A stretch of 64,000 nt of DNA from Effrenium voratum (GCA_963377175.1 CAUJNA010000453.1:1-64000); one strand, 5' to 3'. Shown: positions 11,925 to 22,111, counted from the stretch's first letter. Notes: generated by a model from the sequence alone, not told the origin. Numbers and translations: made by a program.

Positions 11925-12620
11925 TTTTTGCCGCAAGATCTTCCCCACTTTTCTCCCCCAATATCTTTGCCCCCTTCCCCCCCCCCCCCCCCAAGATCTT
12001 TTCCCCTCTTTTTCCTTGAAGATCTTTGACCCTTTTTGCCCTTTTCTTCAGGGGAGAGGGGGAAAAGATCTTGGGGGGACATGAGGGAAAGATCTAAGGG
12101 GGGGAAGGGGGGAAGGGGGAAGCAGGTCTTAGTGGGGAGGGGGGAAAAAATCTTAGGGGGGCAAAGGGGGGAACAGATCTTAGTGGGGAAAAAGGTGGAA
12201 AGATCTCAGGGGGCAAGGGAGGAGAAGATTTGGGGGAAAGGGGGGAGAAGGCCTTGGGGGGGGAGGGGGGGGTCTCTTCCCCCTACTCGTACGATCTGTT
12301 CCCTCATTCCCCCCTCTCCCCCTCTGAAAAAACTGGCACAAAGGATCTTAGCGGGGGAAAGGAAAACTTAGGAGGGGAAAGGGGGAAAAGATCTTAGTGG
12401 GGAAAAAGGGGGAGGGCCGGGGGGGGGGGGGGGATCTTTAAAAGGAAGGGTTGAAAAGATCTTAGTGGGGGAAAGGGGAAAATTTCTTAGGAGGGGAAAG
12501 GGGGGAAAAGATCTTAGTGGGGAAGGGGGGGGAGGAAGGGGGGAAGACCTAGAAAAGGAAGGGGAGATCTTAGGGGGGAAAGGAGGGAAGGATCTTAGCG
12601 GGGAAAGGAAAGCCATGAAG
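11925..12620. repeat. C-rich then G-rich inverted block with AGATCTT motifs
   Basis: From about 11,925 to 12,045 the plus strand is C-rich with repeated AAGATCTTTTCCCC-like words. From about 12,048 to 12,620 it is G-rich with repeated AAGATCTTAGTGGGG followed by runs of A and 4-15 G. The two sides are loosely reverse complementary, with the switch near 12,047. Many G runs of four or more could form G-quadruplexes. No gene. Confidence 0.8.
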
Positions 12621-12683
12621 ATGTTCAGACTTTAAGCTATTAAAATTTTAACACAATACGCCACTCAGATTTTCAGATTTTAA

Positions 12684-12806
12684 GCCCTTAAGCTTTAATT
12701 TCCCTTCATGCCACTTGACTCATGTCCACTCAGTTCCCTTCAGCTCCCTTCATTTTCCTTCACATTCCTTTACTTCCCTTCCTGACCCTTTATTTCCTTT
12801 TACTAG
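12684..12806 (+). repeat. Pyrimidine-rich direct repeat, copy 1
   Basis: Starts CCCTTAAGCTTTAATTTCCC and continues with CATGCCACTTGACTCATG, TCCACTCAG and repeated TTCCCTTCA words. A copy differing at few positions lies at 14,572-14,704, so the two flank a block of about 1.8 kb. Confidence 0.75.
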
Positions 12807-13379
12807 GCGGTGTTCCTCGGCAGCGACCGATTGGCGGACACGATTTCATCTGCATTTTGCCGGATCGGGTATCCATCAGCGCGCGAGCTGGCAGCATTCG
12901 AGATGAGGGAGCCCCCTGCGGCAGACTACACTATTGCTCCCAGCATGTTCTCGATCGTTCTCAGTTAGCTTCACGCGCCTTGCCTTTTCAAAGATACTTC
13001 GTAGGCCTGTGAGCTTGTGGAGATGGGGGGCAGCCCTTTGAGCATTTTTAAGCTGCTTGAATTTACTGGTCTCTTCCAGGGGCTGGCTCATGAAGGTGTG
13101 GGACATTGCGGGGCGCCATATGTCAGGAGGGATGTTGAGGGCAACAAGAGGTTGCGTTGAGGGGTGTTGATGGCGACTACAGGTCGCCGGAATCAACCGT
13201 TGTTCACATTCGCTTCACTGGGGCTGATTTCCGGGCTGTCAGATCTTTCCGTCAATGATAGAGAGGGGAGAATGGGAACATCCAACAGATAATCCGTGAT
13301 AATCCCTTCCTTTCTCATCTCTATCTCTGTCCCGCCAGAATGTACTTTAGGATGTGGACATATGTGGAACAAGAATGAG

Positions 13380-14571
13380 AGAGATTGCCTTCGAATGCTT
13401 TTGAAGAGCCGAGGACGCAGAAGGCGCTTCTGGCTTTTGCGGTGCGCACGCAGCCGGCTGGAGCTGCAGCGTGTGGATGCCGCAGCCTGGAGCGCGGTGG
13501 GGGCACCTGGAAGCCGCCATCGCGTTGTCTACGCAGTAGACGGCGGGTGGTCGGTGCTGAAGGTCGCCGCGCAGGCCGGGAGCCACGAGCCGGAGCTTCG
13601 GTTGGCGCGCAATTCTCGTTTGCGCGGACTGTTCCGGAGCGTGATCGGACGCAGCGTTTGCGCGCTGATGAACAGAATGGAGTGGCAGCGGCGGGAGCTG
13701 CACTTCATTGCGTCGGAGCGCGTGCCGCCGCTATCAGAGCATCTCCGGGGCGCGGACGTTGGGATTTGTGGCCAGACATTCGCTGCGGCGGTCGGAGCGA
13801 TCGCAATCTGCTGCACGTGCAGCGTGCGGCCGGTCGATTGCAGTGTGTGGAATCTCGGCGTCGGCTTGTCTTCTTGGACGCGGGAAATTTCGTGTTCGCC
13901 AGTGGGCCATGCGATTTTCCGGTCGCGCGGAAGCTGTGCAGCGGGCAGCCTTGGCAGGCCACGCGAGCGCGGCGCGCTACGAGCTCGGCGATGTCGTGGC
14001 CGGCAGCGGGCGTAATGCGGCTGCCATCGCGCAGGCGGTGCGGGGCTTGTTGGAAGGCGCAGAGGAAGGCAGCCTCGCGCCGGCGCTGCAGGTTGGCGGC
14101 GCGTCGGCGCGCGCTGCTTCTGTCACCAGGTGAGCGTGAGCCCGGAGCACGCAGCGTCGCGCTTGATGCCCGACTTCGCACCTCGTCTTCCTCACGCAGC
14201 AGTCGACGCGAGCGCCAGGCGTGTGCGTGGAAGCAGCAGCGCTGCAAGCGACGGAAGCCGAGACCGACCGAGGAGCTTCTGCCAGGGCCTGGACGCACTC
14301 GAGACGAGCCTCGGCGTCGGTCAAGAAGAGGAAGCCGTGTCTGCGTGCGTGGGGTTGCGTGCCAACGGCTGCGCACTTGCGGCGGTGGCGGTGTTCACGC
14401 ACGATCCGGCGAGGCAGCGGGTCTGTCCCGCAGCGTCGCACCTATAGCGTCCGACCCCACAAGTCTTCTTGCCTTTCGAAGCAGGCGACGGACGTCCTGG
14501 CGGGGAAGCGGCGTCTTGCCTCGCGGCGCTTCGCTCCAATGTCTGCACGCTGCGCTCGACGGCGGCGCTGG
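13380..14571 (+). other. GC-rich block between the two direct repeats
   Basis: Base composition rises sharply to a GC-rich, CG-dinucleotide-rich sequence, unlike its surroundings. Stop codons are rare in several frames on both strands, so long open frames overlap here and none can be trusted by length. It could be an old GC-rich gene or a transposon interior that has lost its frame. Confidence 0.5.
13470..13738 (+). CDS. Possible kinase-like exon fragment
   Basis: In one forward frame the translation reads HRVVYAVDGGWSVLKVA and then HEPELRLARNSRL. This resembles the N-lobe of protein kinase-like folds, where a Val-Leu-Lys strand carries the ATP-binding Lys and a helix Glu follows. The similarity is short. 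No catalytic-loop HRD or DFG motif is visible downstream in any single frame. Because the block is open in other frames too, this is only a weak suggestion of a decayed kinase-like gene. Confidence 0.2.
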
Positions 14572-14704
14572 TAAGCCCTTAAGCTTTCATTTCCCGTCAT
14601 GCCCCTTGACTCATTTCCACTCAGTGCCCTTCAGCTCCCTTCATTTCCCTTCACTTTCCTTCACTTCCCTTCCTGACCCTTTGTGTCCTTTTATATCCTT
14701 TCAT
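14572..14704 (+). repeat. Pyrimidine-rich direct repeat, copy 2
   Basis: Second copy of the repeat at 12,684-12,806, same orientation: CCCTTAAGCTTTCATTTCCC, CATGCCCCTTGACTCATTTC, then TTCCCTTCA words and CTTCCTGACCCTTT. Confidence 0.75.
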
Positions 14705-14875
14705 TTAGAACCTTGGCGGGCTGTGCCCGCCAGCCCCCTTTTGAAAGAATCAACTCTACGCAGAAGGGAACGTGTTGGAAGCCGCGTGCTACGTGGCCAC
14801 CCCCGCCCCAATAGTCAGGAGGGTAAGGAGGGGGTAACGGTAAAGAGGTAAGCAGCCTTTCTTATGATATAGCAT

Positions 14876-14897
14876 ACACATATATATATATATATAC
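14876..14897. repeat. (AT)n microsatellite
   Basis: About ten AT dinucleotides. Confidence 0.9.
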
Positions 14898-15069
14898 AAA
14901 GTTGTCTCTGCGATTCCGAAGGTGAATTCTCATGTCGAGACAACATTAACGTAAGGCTGCTCCTGTTCAACCGATCCCAGCCAACCTACAACTGGGACCC
15001 AGGAGTCACATTTGGCATGCGGCCTTCCTTCGTGCTTGATGTTGATGTGTTGAAGTTCCTCATGGTACA

Positions 15070-15833
15070 CCATGTGTGTGTCTGTGCGTCTCTGTGTGTC
15101 TCTGTGTGTGTGTGTCTGTGTGTTTGTGTGTCTGTGTGTGTGCCTGTGTGCCGGTGTGTGTGTGTGTCTGTGTGTGTGTGTCTGTGTGTGTCTGCGTGTG
15201 TGTGTGTGTCTGTGTGTGTCTCTGTGTGTGGGTCTGTGTGTGTCTCTGTGTGTGTGTGTCTGTGTGTGTGTGTGTCTCTGTGTGTGTGTCTCTGTGGGTG
15301 TCTGCGTGTGTGTCTGTGTGTGTGCCTGTGTGTGTGTGTCTCTGTGTGTGTGTGTGTCTCTGTGGGTGTCTGCGTGTGTGTCTGTGTGTGTGCCTGTGTG
15401 TGTGTGTCTGTGTGTGTGTCTGTGTGTGTGTCTGTGTGTGTGTCTCTGTGTGTGTGCGTGTCTGTGTGTGTGTCTGTGTGTGTGTGTCTGTGTGTGTGTG
15501 TCTGTGTGTGTGTCTGCGTGTGGCTCTGTGTGTGTCTGTGTGTGTGTGTCTGTGTGTGTGTCTGTTTTTGTGGTGTCTGTGTGTGTGTGTGTCTGTGTGT
15601 GTCTCTCTGTCTGTTTGTGTGTGTGTCTCTGTGTGTGTCTCTGTGTGTGTCTCTGTGTGTGTGTGTCTCTGTGTGTGTCTCTGTGTTTGTGTCTGTGTGT
15701 GTGTGTGTCTGTGTGTGTGTGTCTGTGTGTGTGTGTGTCTGTGTGTGTGTGTGTCTGTGTGTGTGTGTCTGTGTGTCTGTGTGTGTCTGTGTGTGTGTGT
15801 GTGTCTCTGTGTGTGTGTCTCTGTGTGTCTCTG

Positions 15834-15881
<48 letters not shown>

Positions 15882-15925
15882 TGGGTGTGTGTGTGTGTGT
15901 GCGTGTGTGTGTGTGTGTGTGTCAA
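15070..15925 (+). repeat. GT-rich microsatellite with (GCGT)n segment
   Basis: About 855 bp of TGTGTGTC and TGTGTG variants on the plus strand, with a (GCGT)n segment at about 15,835-15,883. Open in all three forward frames and on the reverse strand purely because of composition. Alternating purine-pyrimidine sequence of this length is prone to Z-DNA and length variation. Confidence 0.95.
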
Positions 15926-16114
15926 GCTGTCCCTCTTTCCGAAACGCAGACGTCACCCGACTGCTTGGCACAGAAGCCGGTATTATCACTACTATCACTC
16001 GATTTCGCCTGACATGGTTGGTTTTTGTGTGGCTTTTGAGAAAGTCCTAGGCCGATACTCGCATGGCTTGTGAGGCTGGTTCGCCGACTTGGTCCCGAGC
16101 TCTGTCTGTTTCAG

Positions 16115-16681
16115 GCGCGGATCTGCTTTCTGTGCCCCCATGGGTTCAGTCAAAGAGCACATGATATATGGCTAGCTTGGGACGTGGGGGGAGTGACGGG
16201 CCGAGCACCAATTGTCCCATGTGCTTGCCATGGCTGCGGCAGGTTACGGGGGAAGGCGCTGTCCTGCTGCCGCTGCCTCGAGGTGAGGGAGTCGCCTATC
16301 CCAGAGACTCGTCCCGAGGCTTGTAGCGAACAAGGGAGCCAAGGATGTCACCATCAGGATCTCTGCAGAGGTGCTTCGGGCATACATGTTGGAAGTCGTG
16401 TTGCGTCGCACACATGGGATAGACTCTAGGCCACAAACAAACCTCACACGGTTGTCGCAGTAAAAGTGCCAGGGTTGCGCAGATAGCAAAATGGCTATGC
16501 CTGAGCTGTCTCCATGGATGTGCTATTGAGGTCCAGCCCTTTGCATTCAAGTTTCAGGACTCCATGGATCAAAGGTTCCATTGGCAAGATGCCAAGGTGT
16601 AAGACAAGGTGTTTTAGTTGCTGGGCTCACGGAGTCGCATGGGATGCAGCTGTTGGAAGGCGGGAGACGCAGGCAATGTGA
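16115..16681 (+). CDS. Multi-exon Cys-rich gene, unrecognised
   Basis: Three exons join in frame: 16,115-16,242 (after TCTGTTTCAG), 16,319-16,429 and 16,506-16,596. A fourth acceptor at 16,672 would add a few bases ending in TGA. The three introns are each 76 bp by my count, with donors GT, GC and GT. Exon 1 has a CFLC pair and a PCACHGCG cluster, suggesting metal binding. Exon 2 reads KDVTIRISAEVLRAYMLEVV, probably helical. Exon 3 reads VQPFAFKFQDSMDQRFHWQD. An upstream exon ending ...GFCVAFEK at 16,043 would fit in phase, so the start is unknown. An AATAAA lies at about 16,800. I do not recognise the family. Exon 2 faintly recalls the histone-fold helix of CENP-X, which I do not press. Confidence 0.5.
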
Positions 16682-16805
16682 TTTGACGCCATCTTCAGGT
16701 CAAGGTGATGACGGCCAGATCAGCGGAAGGCCCGATTGTTATTTCTCTCTTCGTGGCTGGCCAGTCCACGCGGATCCCATTTCATGCTTATTTGAGCAAC
16801 AATAA

Positions 16806-16913
16806 AAACCGATTCGGAAATTCGAGTAGATGAAGATTAGTTGCAGCCACCCTTTGATTTGTTACATGGTCTTGGGTAGACTCCCGCAACGCCCGGTTTT
16901 GACTGTGACTCAT
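16806..16913 (+). mobile_element. Short inverted-end repeat, family B
   Basis: Diverged copy: GAGTAGATGAAGATTAG at the left, GGTCTTGGGTAGACTCC in the middle and GCCCGGTTTTGACTGTGACT at the right. It follows the 3' end of the Cys-rich gene. Confidence 0.55.
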
Positions 16914-17300
16914 TTGGGAGAGCAGGCTTGATTACAGCTGCTGCAAATGCAGAGACGGAGAAGCCTTCTGAGGCCTGGCAGTGAGGCGTCGCGTAGGGCT
17001 TGCAGCTTGTGTGAGCATGTGTTGCATGTTCTCGAAGGCATGCGGGGACCTGGGCGTTGAAACCCAAATGGGGTCTCAAAATGAGATCCCACAATGGGTG
17101 GTTTCCTTTTGCCCTTTCAAGCCGACCAAAAGGGGGTACCCTCCAAAACGGACACACCCATATCACCCGATGCGACACGGACACATTTCCAGTCTCCGGC
17201 AGACTTGGCCTGCAAGAATAGGGTACCTGCTGGAACACAAACTTTGCAGTCTTTCGGGTCCAAGCATTTTGAACCACACCCACCGGCTTGGCACGCACAG

Positions 17301-17492
17301 GCCACGTGCTTCAACTGTGGCAAGCCTGGGCACTTAGCCCGGGACTGCCCGAACACCAGGAGGGATTTGCCTGCTTCACACAGCAAGCCATGCAACGATT
17401 GGGTGGAAGATGGCACACTTCCACCCCTTTGGTTGCATGCCCTTCTCGAAAGGGAATTCTGGCATCTGCTTTCACCCTGGTGTACTGAGTGA
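17301..17492 (+). CDS. Exon with CCHC zinc knuckle
   Basis: After the acceptor ACGCACAG at 17,300 the frame reads ATCFNCGKPGHLARDCP, a complete C-x2-C-x4-H-x4-C zinc knuckle, the single-strand nucleic-acid binding motif of retroelement Gag proteins and CNBP-like cellular proteins. The frame stays open to TGA at 17,492, but a splice after ...NTR (17,359) is possible. Farther downstream, a Pro/Ser-rich frame from about 17,523 ends after CQYCKKGLRGDELAV and may be another exon of the same gene. No protease, integrase or reverse transcriptase is nearby, so I cannot say whether this is cellular or a retroelement remnant. Confidence 0.5.
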   Translation, partial: ATCFNCGKPGHLARDCPNTRRDLPASHSKPCNDWVEDGTLPPLWLHALLEREFWHLLSPWCTE

Positions 17493-17692
17493 TGCAAGTC
17501 TTGTCGCTCCCTTGACTCTCAGAATCAGCCAGACCGCAAGCATGCCTTCCCACCTGTCGCAGGAGAGGCATCCGAAGCCCCTGGCGCTACCCAGCGAAGT
17601 GGCGGCGAGCTGGAGCCTCAGCGGTCATCCAGGCAGGTCATGTCTCTGGGTTGCCAGTACTGCAAGAAGGGTCTAAGAGGGGATGAACTGGC

Positions 17693-18400
17693 CGTATTTG
17701 CAATTGCTTGAAGTGGTGTGTGTGTGTGTGGTTTCACAGGCAATGTATCTCGATCTTGCTGCAACGCAGAGCCTGGCATTTCCTTGTACAGAACTTGCCT
17801 GCAGCCACGTGCGCACTGGAGGTGGTGAGTGTAGTCAGGATCCCATCAAATTCGCAACGCATTGCTATGGCCAGGATCTCAGCCGGCAGCTAAAGTTTGT
17901 CAGATCCAGAGGGAAGCCACTGATTTTGTGGGTCATTTCGTTGCGGATACCCTTTTTGCTAGGGCAGAGAAGGTAAAGAGTGGGCCGGCCCTTGGGCCGT
18001 GCTTGAACTCCCGAAACAAAAGGGCAGATGCTAGTTTGAAGCAGTGCCAGCGTTCGGACGTTGCATGTTCCAGTTGACAAGGCCTCCATACAGAACCTGC
18101 AACAGATACAGCAATTCCAAGCGCAAAAGGAATGCTTTCATTGGTCTGCGAATTTCATCCGAACTGAGACTTGTAATGTTGGAATGTTGAGCACTGGATG
18201 TAAGGCCTTGATTGGCAACGGCATGCAAGCCGAGATGGGTGGAGTGGAGGCTGGGCTTGGGCAAGGCAGCATGTTTTCAAAGGGCTGCAGACGAGCAGCT
18301 TGGCTGGTTCAAGTGTTTGTAGCTCCAAGCCATTTTTGCTAAGCTGCACCTCCATACCAGATATGTCGCTTGCATTTAGGTTCAAAACCGCCTCCGCCTC
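17693..18400. other. Intergenic between zinc knuckle exon and methyltransferase gene
   Basis: Only short overlapping frames. A (GT)n of about seven units lies at 17,716-17,729. An in-frame stop at 18,401 precedes the methyltransferase start. Confidence 0.5.
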
Positions 18401-18418
18401 TAATTTAGCGTGCCTGCC

Positions 18419-19660
18419 ATGTTCCGGGCGCTTGTTCTGCTAGTGGCAAGCTGTGCTGCAACTCACCTACGTGCTGGCAGCAATGCCTCACGGTCAGCCT
18501 TGCGGGCCGGATTGAGGCGACCGAGCTGCACTTGCGAGGCAAACAACCCGAGCTGGAAACGGCCCACACGGAGTGAGCCAAAGTGTGTCTTCATCGACCT
18601 CGGCGCCGCCGATGGCAACACCTTCGACACGTGGCCCAATCTTTCCTTTCCATTTACCATCAAAACGTTTGAAAGGTACTAGTGCCCTTTAAGATCAACC
18701 AACAAAGGAGGTAAACAAGCCCTGTTGTCCCCATAATCTGTTGGTCTGATCATCTGAGGACAGCTTCTTGGCGGACGACTATGGCCCTGTGCACAACTGC
18801 CCGCATGGCGGGGATTGGGAGGCCATTTTGGTGGAGGCCAGTGGGTTGCTTCAAAGAGCCCCCGCTTCGGTGCCCTTTGAAGGGAAGCCAACAGGAGGCT
18901 CAAAGGAACAATAGAGGTTGAACCATGGTTATGGGTCAGAACCCCGGTGCCCCGGTGAACACCCAGAAAGCCTTCTAAAAAGACAACAGTGGAGTGGTAA
19001 CAACCCCCAAAAGGACACCTTAGGTTTTGACCCACAGCCCCATGTCGCCCGATTTCCCGTAGGCGAATCCCATGTTCAGCAAGAAGCTGCAGGCGTTGCA
19101 GAGCAACTTGCCGGGCAAGGTGCAATCCTTAGCCTCCACCGCCGCCTACAGTTGCGAGACCACCACCAGCTTCTCCATCGACGCCGATGCAGCGCACAAC
19201 TACTGGGCCTCCAGCCTGATGGAAAACGTGGGCAGGAGACAAGTGACGGTGCCCACCGTCAACGTGAACAAGCTCTTGGCAGAGAGCGTGATTCCAGGTG
19301 ATTGGGTCATGCTCAAGGTGGACATTGAGGCAATTTGAGAGATTCATCTAGCAGCCAAAAGAGAAAGGGCCCCCTTGTTCTTCCAAAGCTAATCTCTGCT
19401 TGGCCGGAGCGCTCTTGTTCATTCTGATTTTCCCCATGTTCCTTACGGGAACCACCATATGTTGACCGTACGGCAGAGCCACAATGCTGCAGGGTGCGGA
19501 GTATGATGTGATGCCCTGCCTAGCAGAGTTCAAAGATGCAGAACTCATTGATGAGATCTTCCTGGAAGAGCACTGGTGGTTCCCAGATCGAACCGCAGAG
19601 CAGAGTTTCGGCAGAGAGCGAACCGCTGCAAGATCTCTTCTCTTTGTTTTCCGTGGCTAG
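18419..19660 (+). CDS. FkbM-like (Methyltransf_21) methyltransferase, four exons, signal peptide
   Basis: Exons 18,419-18,675, 18,764-18,836, 19,063-19,329 and 19,493-19,660 join in frame to about 220 residues. The ATG at 18,419 follows an in-frame stop at 18,401 and opens a signal peptide (MFRALVLLVASCAATHLRA), so the product probably enters the secretory route. Exon 1 carries the SAM-binding start VFIDLGAADGNTF. Exon 2 ends ...GGDWEAILVE, and exon 3 continues ANPMFSKKLQAL, the acidic end of the second strand. Exon 3 ends DWVMLKVDIE and exon 4 begins GAEYDVMPCL, the family hallmark D-I-E-G-A-E, followed by IFLEEHWW. Donors are GT, GC and GC. FkbM enzymes methylate sugar or small-molecule hydroxyls; the substrate here is unknown. 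The final residues before TAG lack the usual C-terminal strand, so another exon may follow. Confidence 0.85.
18927..19039 (+). mobile_element. Short TIR element inside methyltransferase intron 2
   Basis: Termini GGTTATGGGTCAGAACC and GGTTTTGACCCACAGCC are inverted repeats, and the element is flanked on both sides by CCAT (18,923-18,926 and 19,040-19,043). It makes up half of the 226-bp intron. Its ends do not coincide with the splice sites, so it inserted into an existing intron. Confidence 0.75.
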
Positions 19661-19983
19661 GGCAGCTGAAAAGTAAGGAATGTGACGATGATTTTGGCCA
19701 AGGACAAGTTGAGATCCAGGAGCCTCGGCCTCGCAACTGCATGCCATGTGGCATTGAGAGAGATGTTACGAAAGCATGTGATAACAACAATGCACCAACA
19801 GTTGAGCAAGGGATGCAGCTTGCGAAGCAACTGAGCTGTGAGGAATATTCGCATCCCAGCGTTGCTCGGCTTATCAGAGATGTGCAATTAAAGGGAAGTG
19901 GGAAATGCCTCCCATTTTTACCCCCCCGGGGTCGGGGATGCTTTGGTCTTTGGTTGAGCATTTGCTCAGAGCCAAAGGTCTAG
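19661..19983 (+). CDS. Possible exon resembling the C-terminal part of a Ras/Rho-type GTPase
   Basis: After a pyrimidine-rich stretch and TAG/G at 19,660 the frame reads GQLKSKECDDDFGQG and later APTVEQGMQLAKQLSC, then SVARLIRDVQLK. The phrase V-x-x-EQG-x-x-LAKQ-x-x-C, followed by a helix ending in I-R-x-V, resembles the end of Rho or Rab GTPases. The expected E-T/C-SA motif is missing, and no P-loop or NKxD exon is seen. It could be a decayed copy, a coincidence or a further exon of another gene. Confidence 0.22.
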
Positions 19984-19984
19984 T

Positions 19985-21750
19985 CACTTCAAGTTCGGTT
20001 TCTCGTTGTGCCACTTGCGCCACGGCTAAGGTACTTCAGTAATTCCTGAGGAGATTAGATGCTTGATTATTCACTCCAGACGTGGGAGCTGCTTGCTGCA
20101 GCCAACAGGTCCCACCCTGCTGAAGCAGGATAGAGTGGGTGGTCGAGGCCCCGTCGGATGCTTGTGGCTCACGGACAAGCCATTGCGTCTGTGCCGCTTG
20201 GGCATCAAAATCGTAGAAGTGAACTTGCGCGAGGAGGCTGCACGCATTAAAGTGAAGTGAAGATGTGGGTTCTTGCGAAGCACTCGATTCCCAAGCCAGG
20301 TGCAGGTTGCTGCTGGAGGGGAGGATTGTCCTGGCCTCAAACTCTAGCATCAATCCTCAAAGCTTTGAGCTCTCTCGTTGGTGAAAAAGCAGCTTGCAGG
20401 GGCGACTTCTGCCAGTGCGGGAAGGCGCGCGGGCAGCGGACATAGGTGTGTGGCAGCTCTAGTGACCCCAGGATTGCTGGCGCCCACAGCACAACTTTGC
20501 AGATTCACTTTCACTCGCTAAGTGTCATGAGCAGCCATGTCAACGCACGAACGCTGCACCCTGCGGGAACATGCCACCAATTTTCAATCAGTAGCGTATC
20601 GTGCTGGCTATTCACAACTATCACTTCGGCACATCCTGCACATCCGAACTAACATTTGGCACATCCCCCCGCAACAGCCGAAGCCGAGTGATCCAGCCGC
20701 CCTTTTTGTTTAAAAAAGAAACAAAACAAGAAACACACATATTTTGCAAAAGCCCATCCAGTAGCCGGCGCCGCCAAGTTCTGAACCTTTTCTCAGAAGC
20801 AATCGTTCCTGAAGCTAACGCACACTCGGTTCAAACCAGCAGGAACCCTTTTGCAGCAAGCTGTTTCTCCTTGAAAAGCCAATTTGATCGAAGAATAGAA
20901 GCACAATCCAAGCGTGTTTCTTGAAAGACTCACCACCGTTTTAAGCCTTCCTTGATAGCGGCCACCCTTCCAACCTTCCGGTTGTGCCCCGGACTGCGAG
21001 CTGGTGTTTGGGGCCCCGTTCGTGCGCTAAGAGCGAATCTTCCGGACGAAAATGACTTAGCCACGGGCCTCACGGGCCTGACATTAGCCTGACTCAGCTT
21101 CCTGTAGACACGTTCTGTACCGACGAACAATTGGACCCTACAGATGTGACTCCCGCAGACTAAGAAAAGCTTACTGAGATGACAAACATGAGCCCAGCCC
21201 GGAAAGAGAAAGGGCGACAGTCTCACGCAAGGTGTCAGTTGATCTTAGGGCTTGGGCTGACTGAAGACGCACATGGCAGTGAATGCTTCCAGCAAGTTCC
21301 CACAGCACTGGGAAAGTAGCGCAACACTTTAACCCTGAAGTTCTCAGCTTCCCAAGAATAGAAGAGTCGGAGATGTTTCTCGGGTTTGTTGTGTGTTCGT
21401 TTGCCCAGCTCGCTGGTGGTCAGGAGTATTACCCCCTTTTGGCTTGGGTTGACATGTCGCGTATGTCACCAGAGGATTCAGGTTGCAACAAATGCAATGA
21501 TTGGCGTCCCAGGAGCAGGTATGAGCCGAGTAGTTGCAACATTCATCTCTCCCTGGAAGTAGTGCTGATTTTCGCTTGCAACTCTAGGGTTTGAAGGAGA
21601 CCTGAGTTCTGCAGGATGTAGCATTGCTTGAAGTTCTGTTTTTATTTTGACCGCATGGCGCTTTTGGCAAGCTCCTTTCCGCAGGCAAGTCCAGACCTGG
21701 CTTCAGAAGGAGAAGGCGCGAATAATTTGCGAAAGTGAGATCCTCACGTA
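19985..21750. other. Intergenic, nothing recognised
   Basis: Short open frames on both strands (for example 20,063-20,260 and 21,283-21,594) with no domain. A PolII or spliced-leader signal is not visible. Confidence 0.5.
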
Positions 21751-21870
21751 CTGTGGATGGACGAAATCCTGCACCGCCAAAGACACCCTGGAATGATGAT
21801 TCCCCTGTAAGTACCAACAAAAACAATGGTTTCCCCTGGTTTCCAAATGGCGCAATTCGTCCATCCACAG
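21751..21870 (+). mobile_element. Short TIR element, family C
   Basis: 120 bp with inverted ends CTGTGGATGGACGAAAT and GCAATTCGTCCATCCACAG. The interior reads ATGATTCCCCTGTAAGTACC and AATGGTTTCCC. A full relative lies at 57,758-57,882 and a partial one at 43,230-43,328. No clear target duplication. Confidence 0.75.
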
Positions 21871-22111
21871 AATCTCCTCCGGTTTGAAGGGGCCCGAAAG
21901 TAAAGTCTGCCAGGCGCCGCTGGATGCCTTTGAGCCGCGGCCGCTGATTCCAGGCCTTCCGACGGCCTAAGTTGGGCGCGTCTGCTTTTCTCGGTTCCCG
22001 TTTCACCCAAAAGCACACCTGCCGTTGTTAGAGGTTCACGTATGTTGACACGTACCTATCTTGCGGATGACAGTGTTGGTAGGGCTTTTGTTTACTAGGG
22101 CTGGTCCCCCT

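Noticed and set aside
15017..16073. Cys/Val-rich and His/Thr-rich open frames of over 300 codons
   Set aside because: Purely compositional translations of the GT-rich microsatellite in every frame.
16319..16429. CENP-X/MHF2 histone-fold assignment for exon 2 of the Cys-rich gene
   Set aside because: Only one helix-like stretch resembles it, and the flanking Cys-rich exon does not fit that family.
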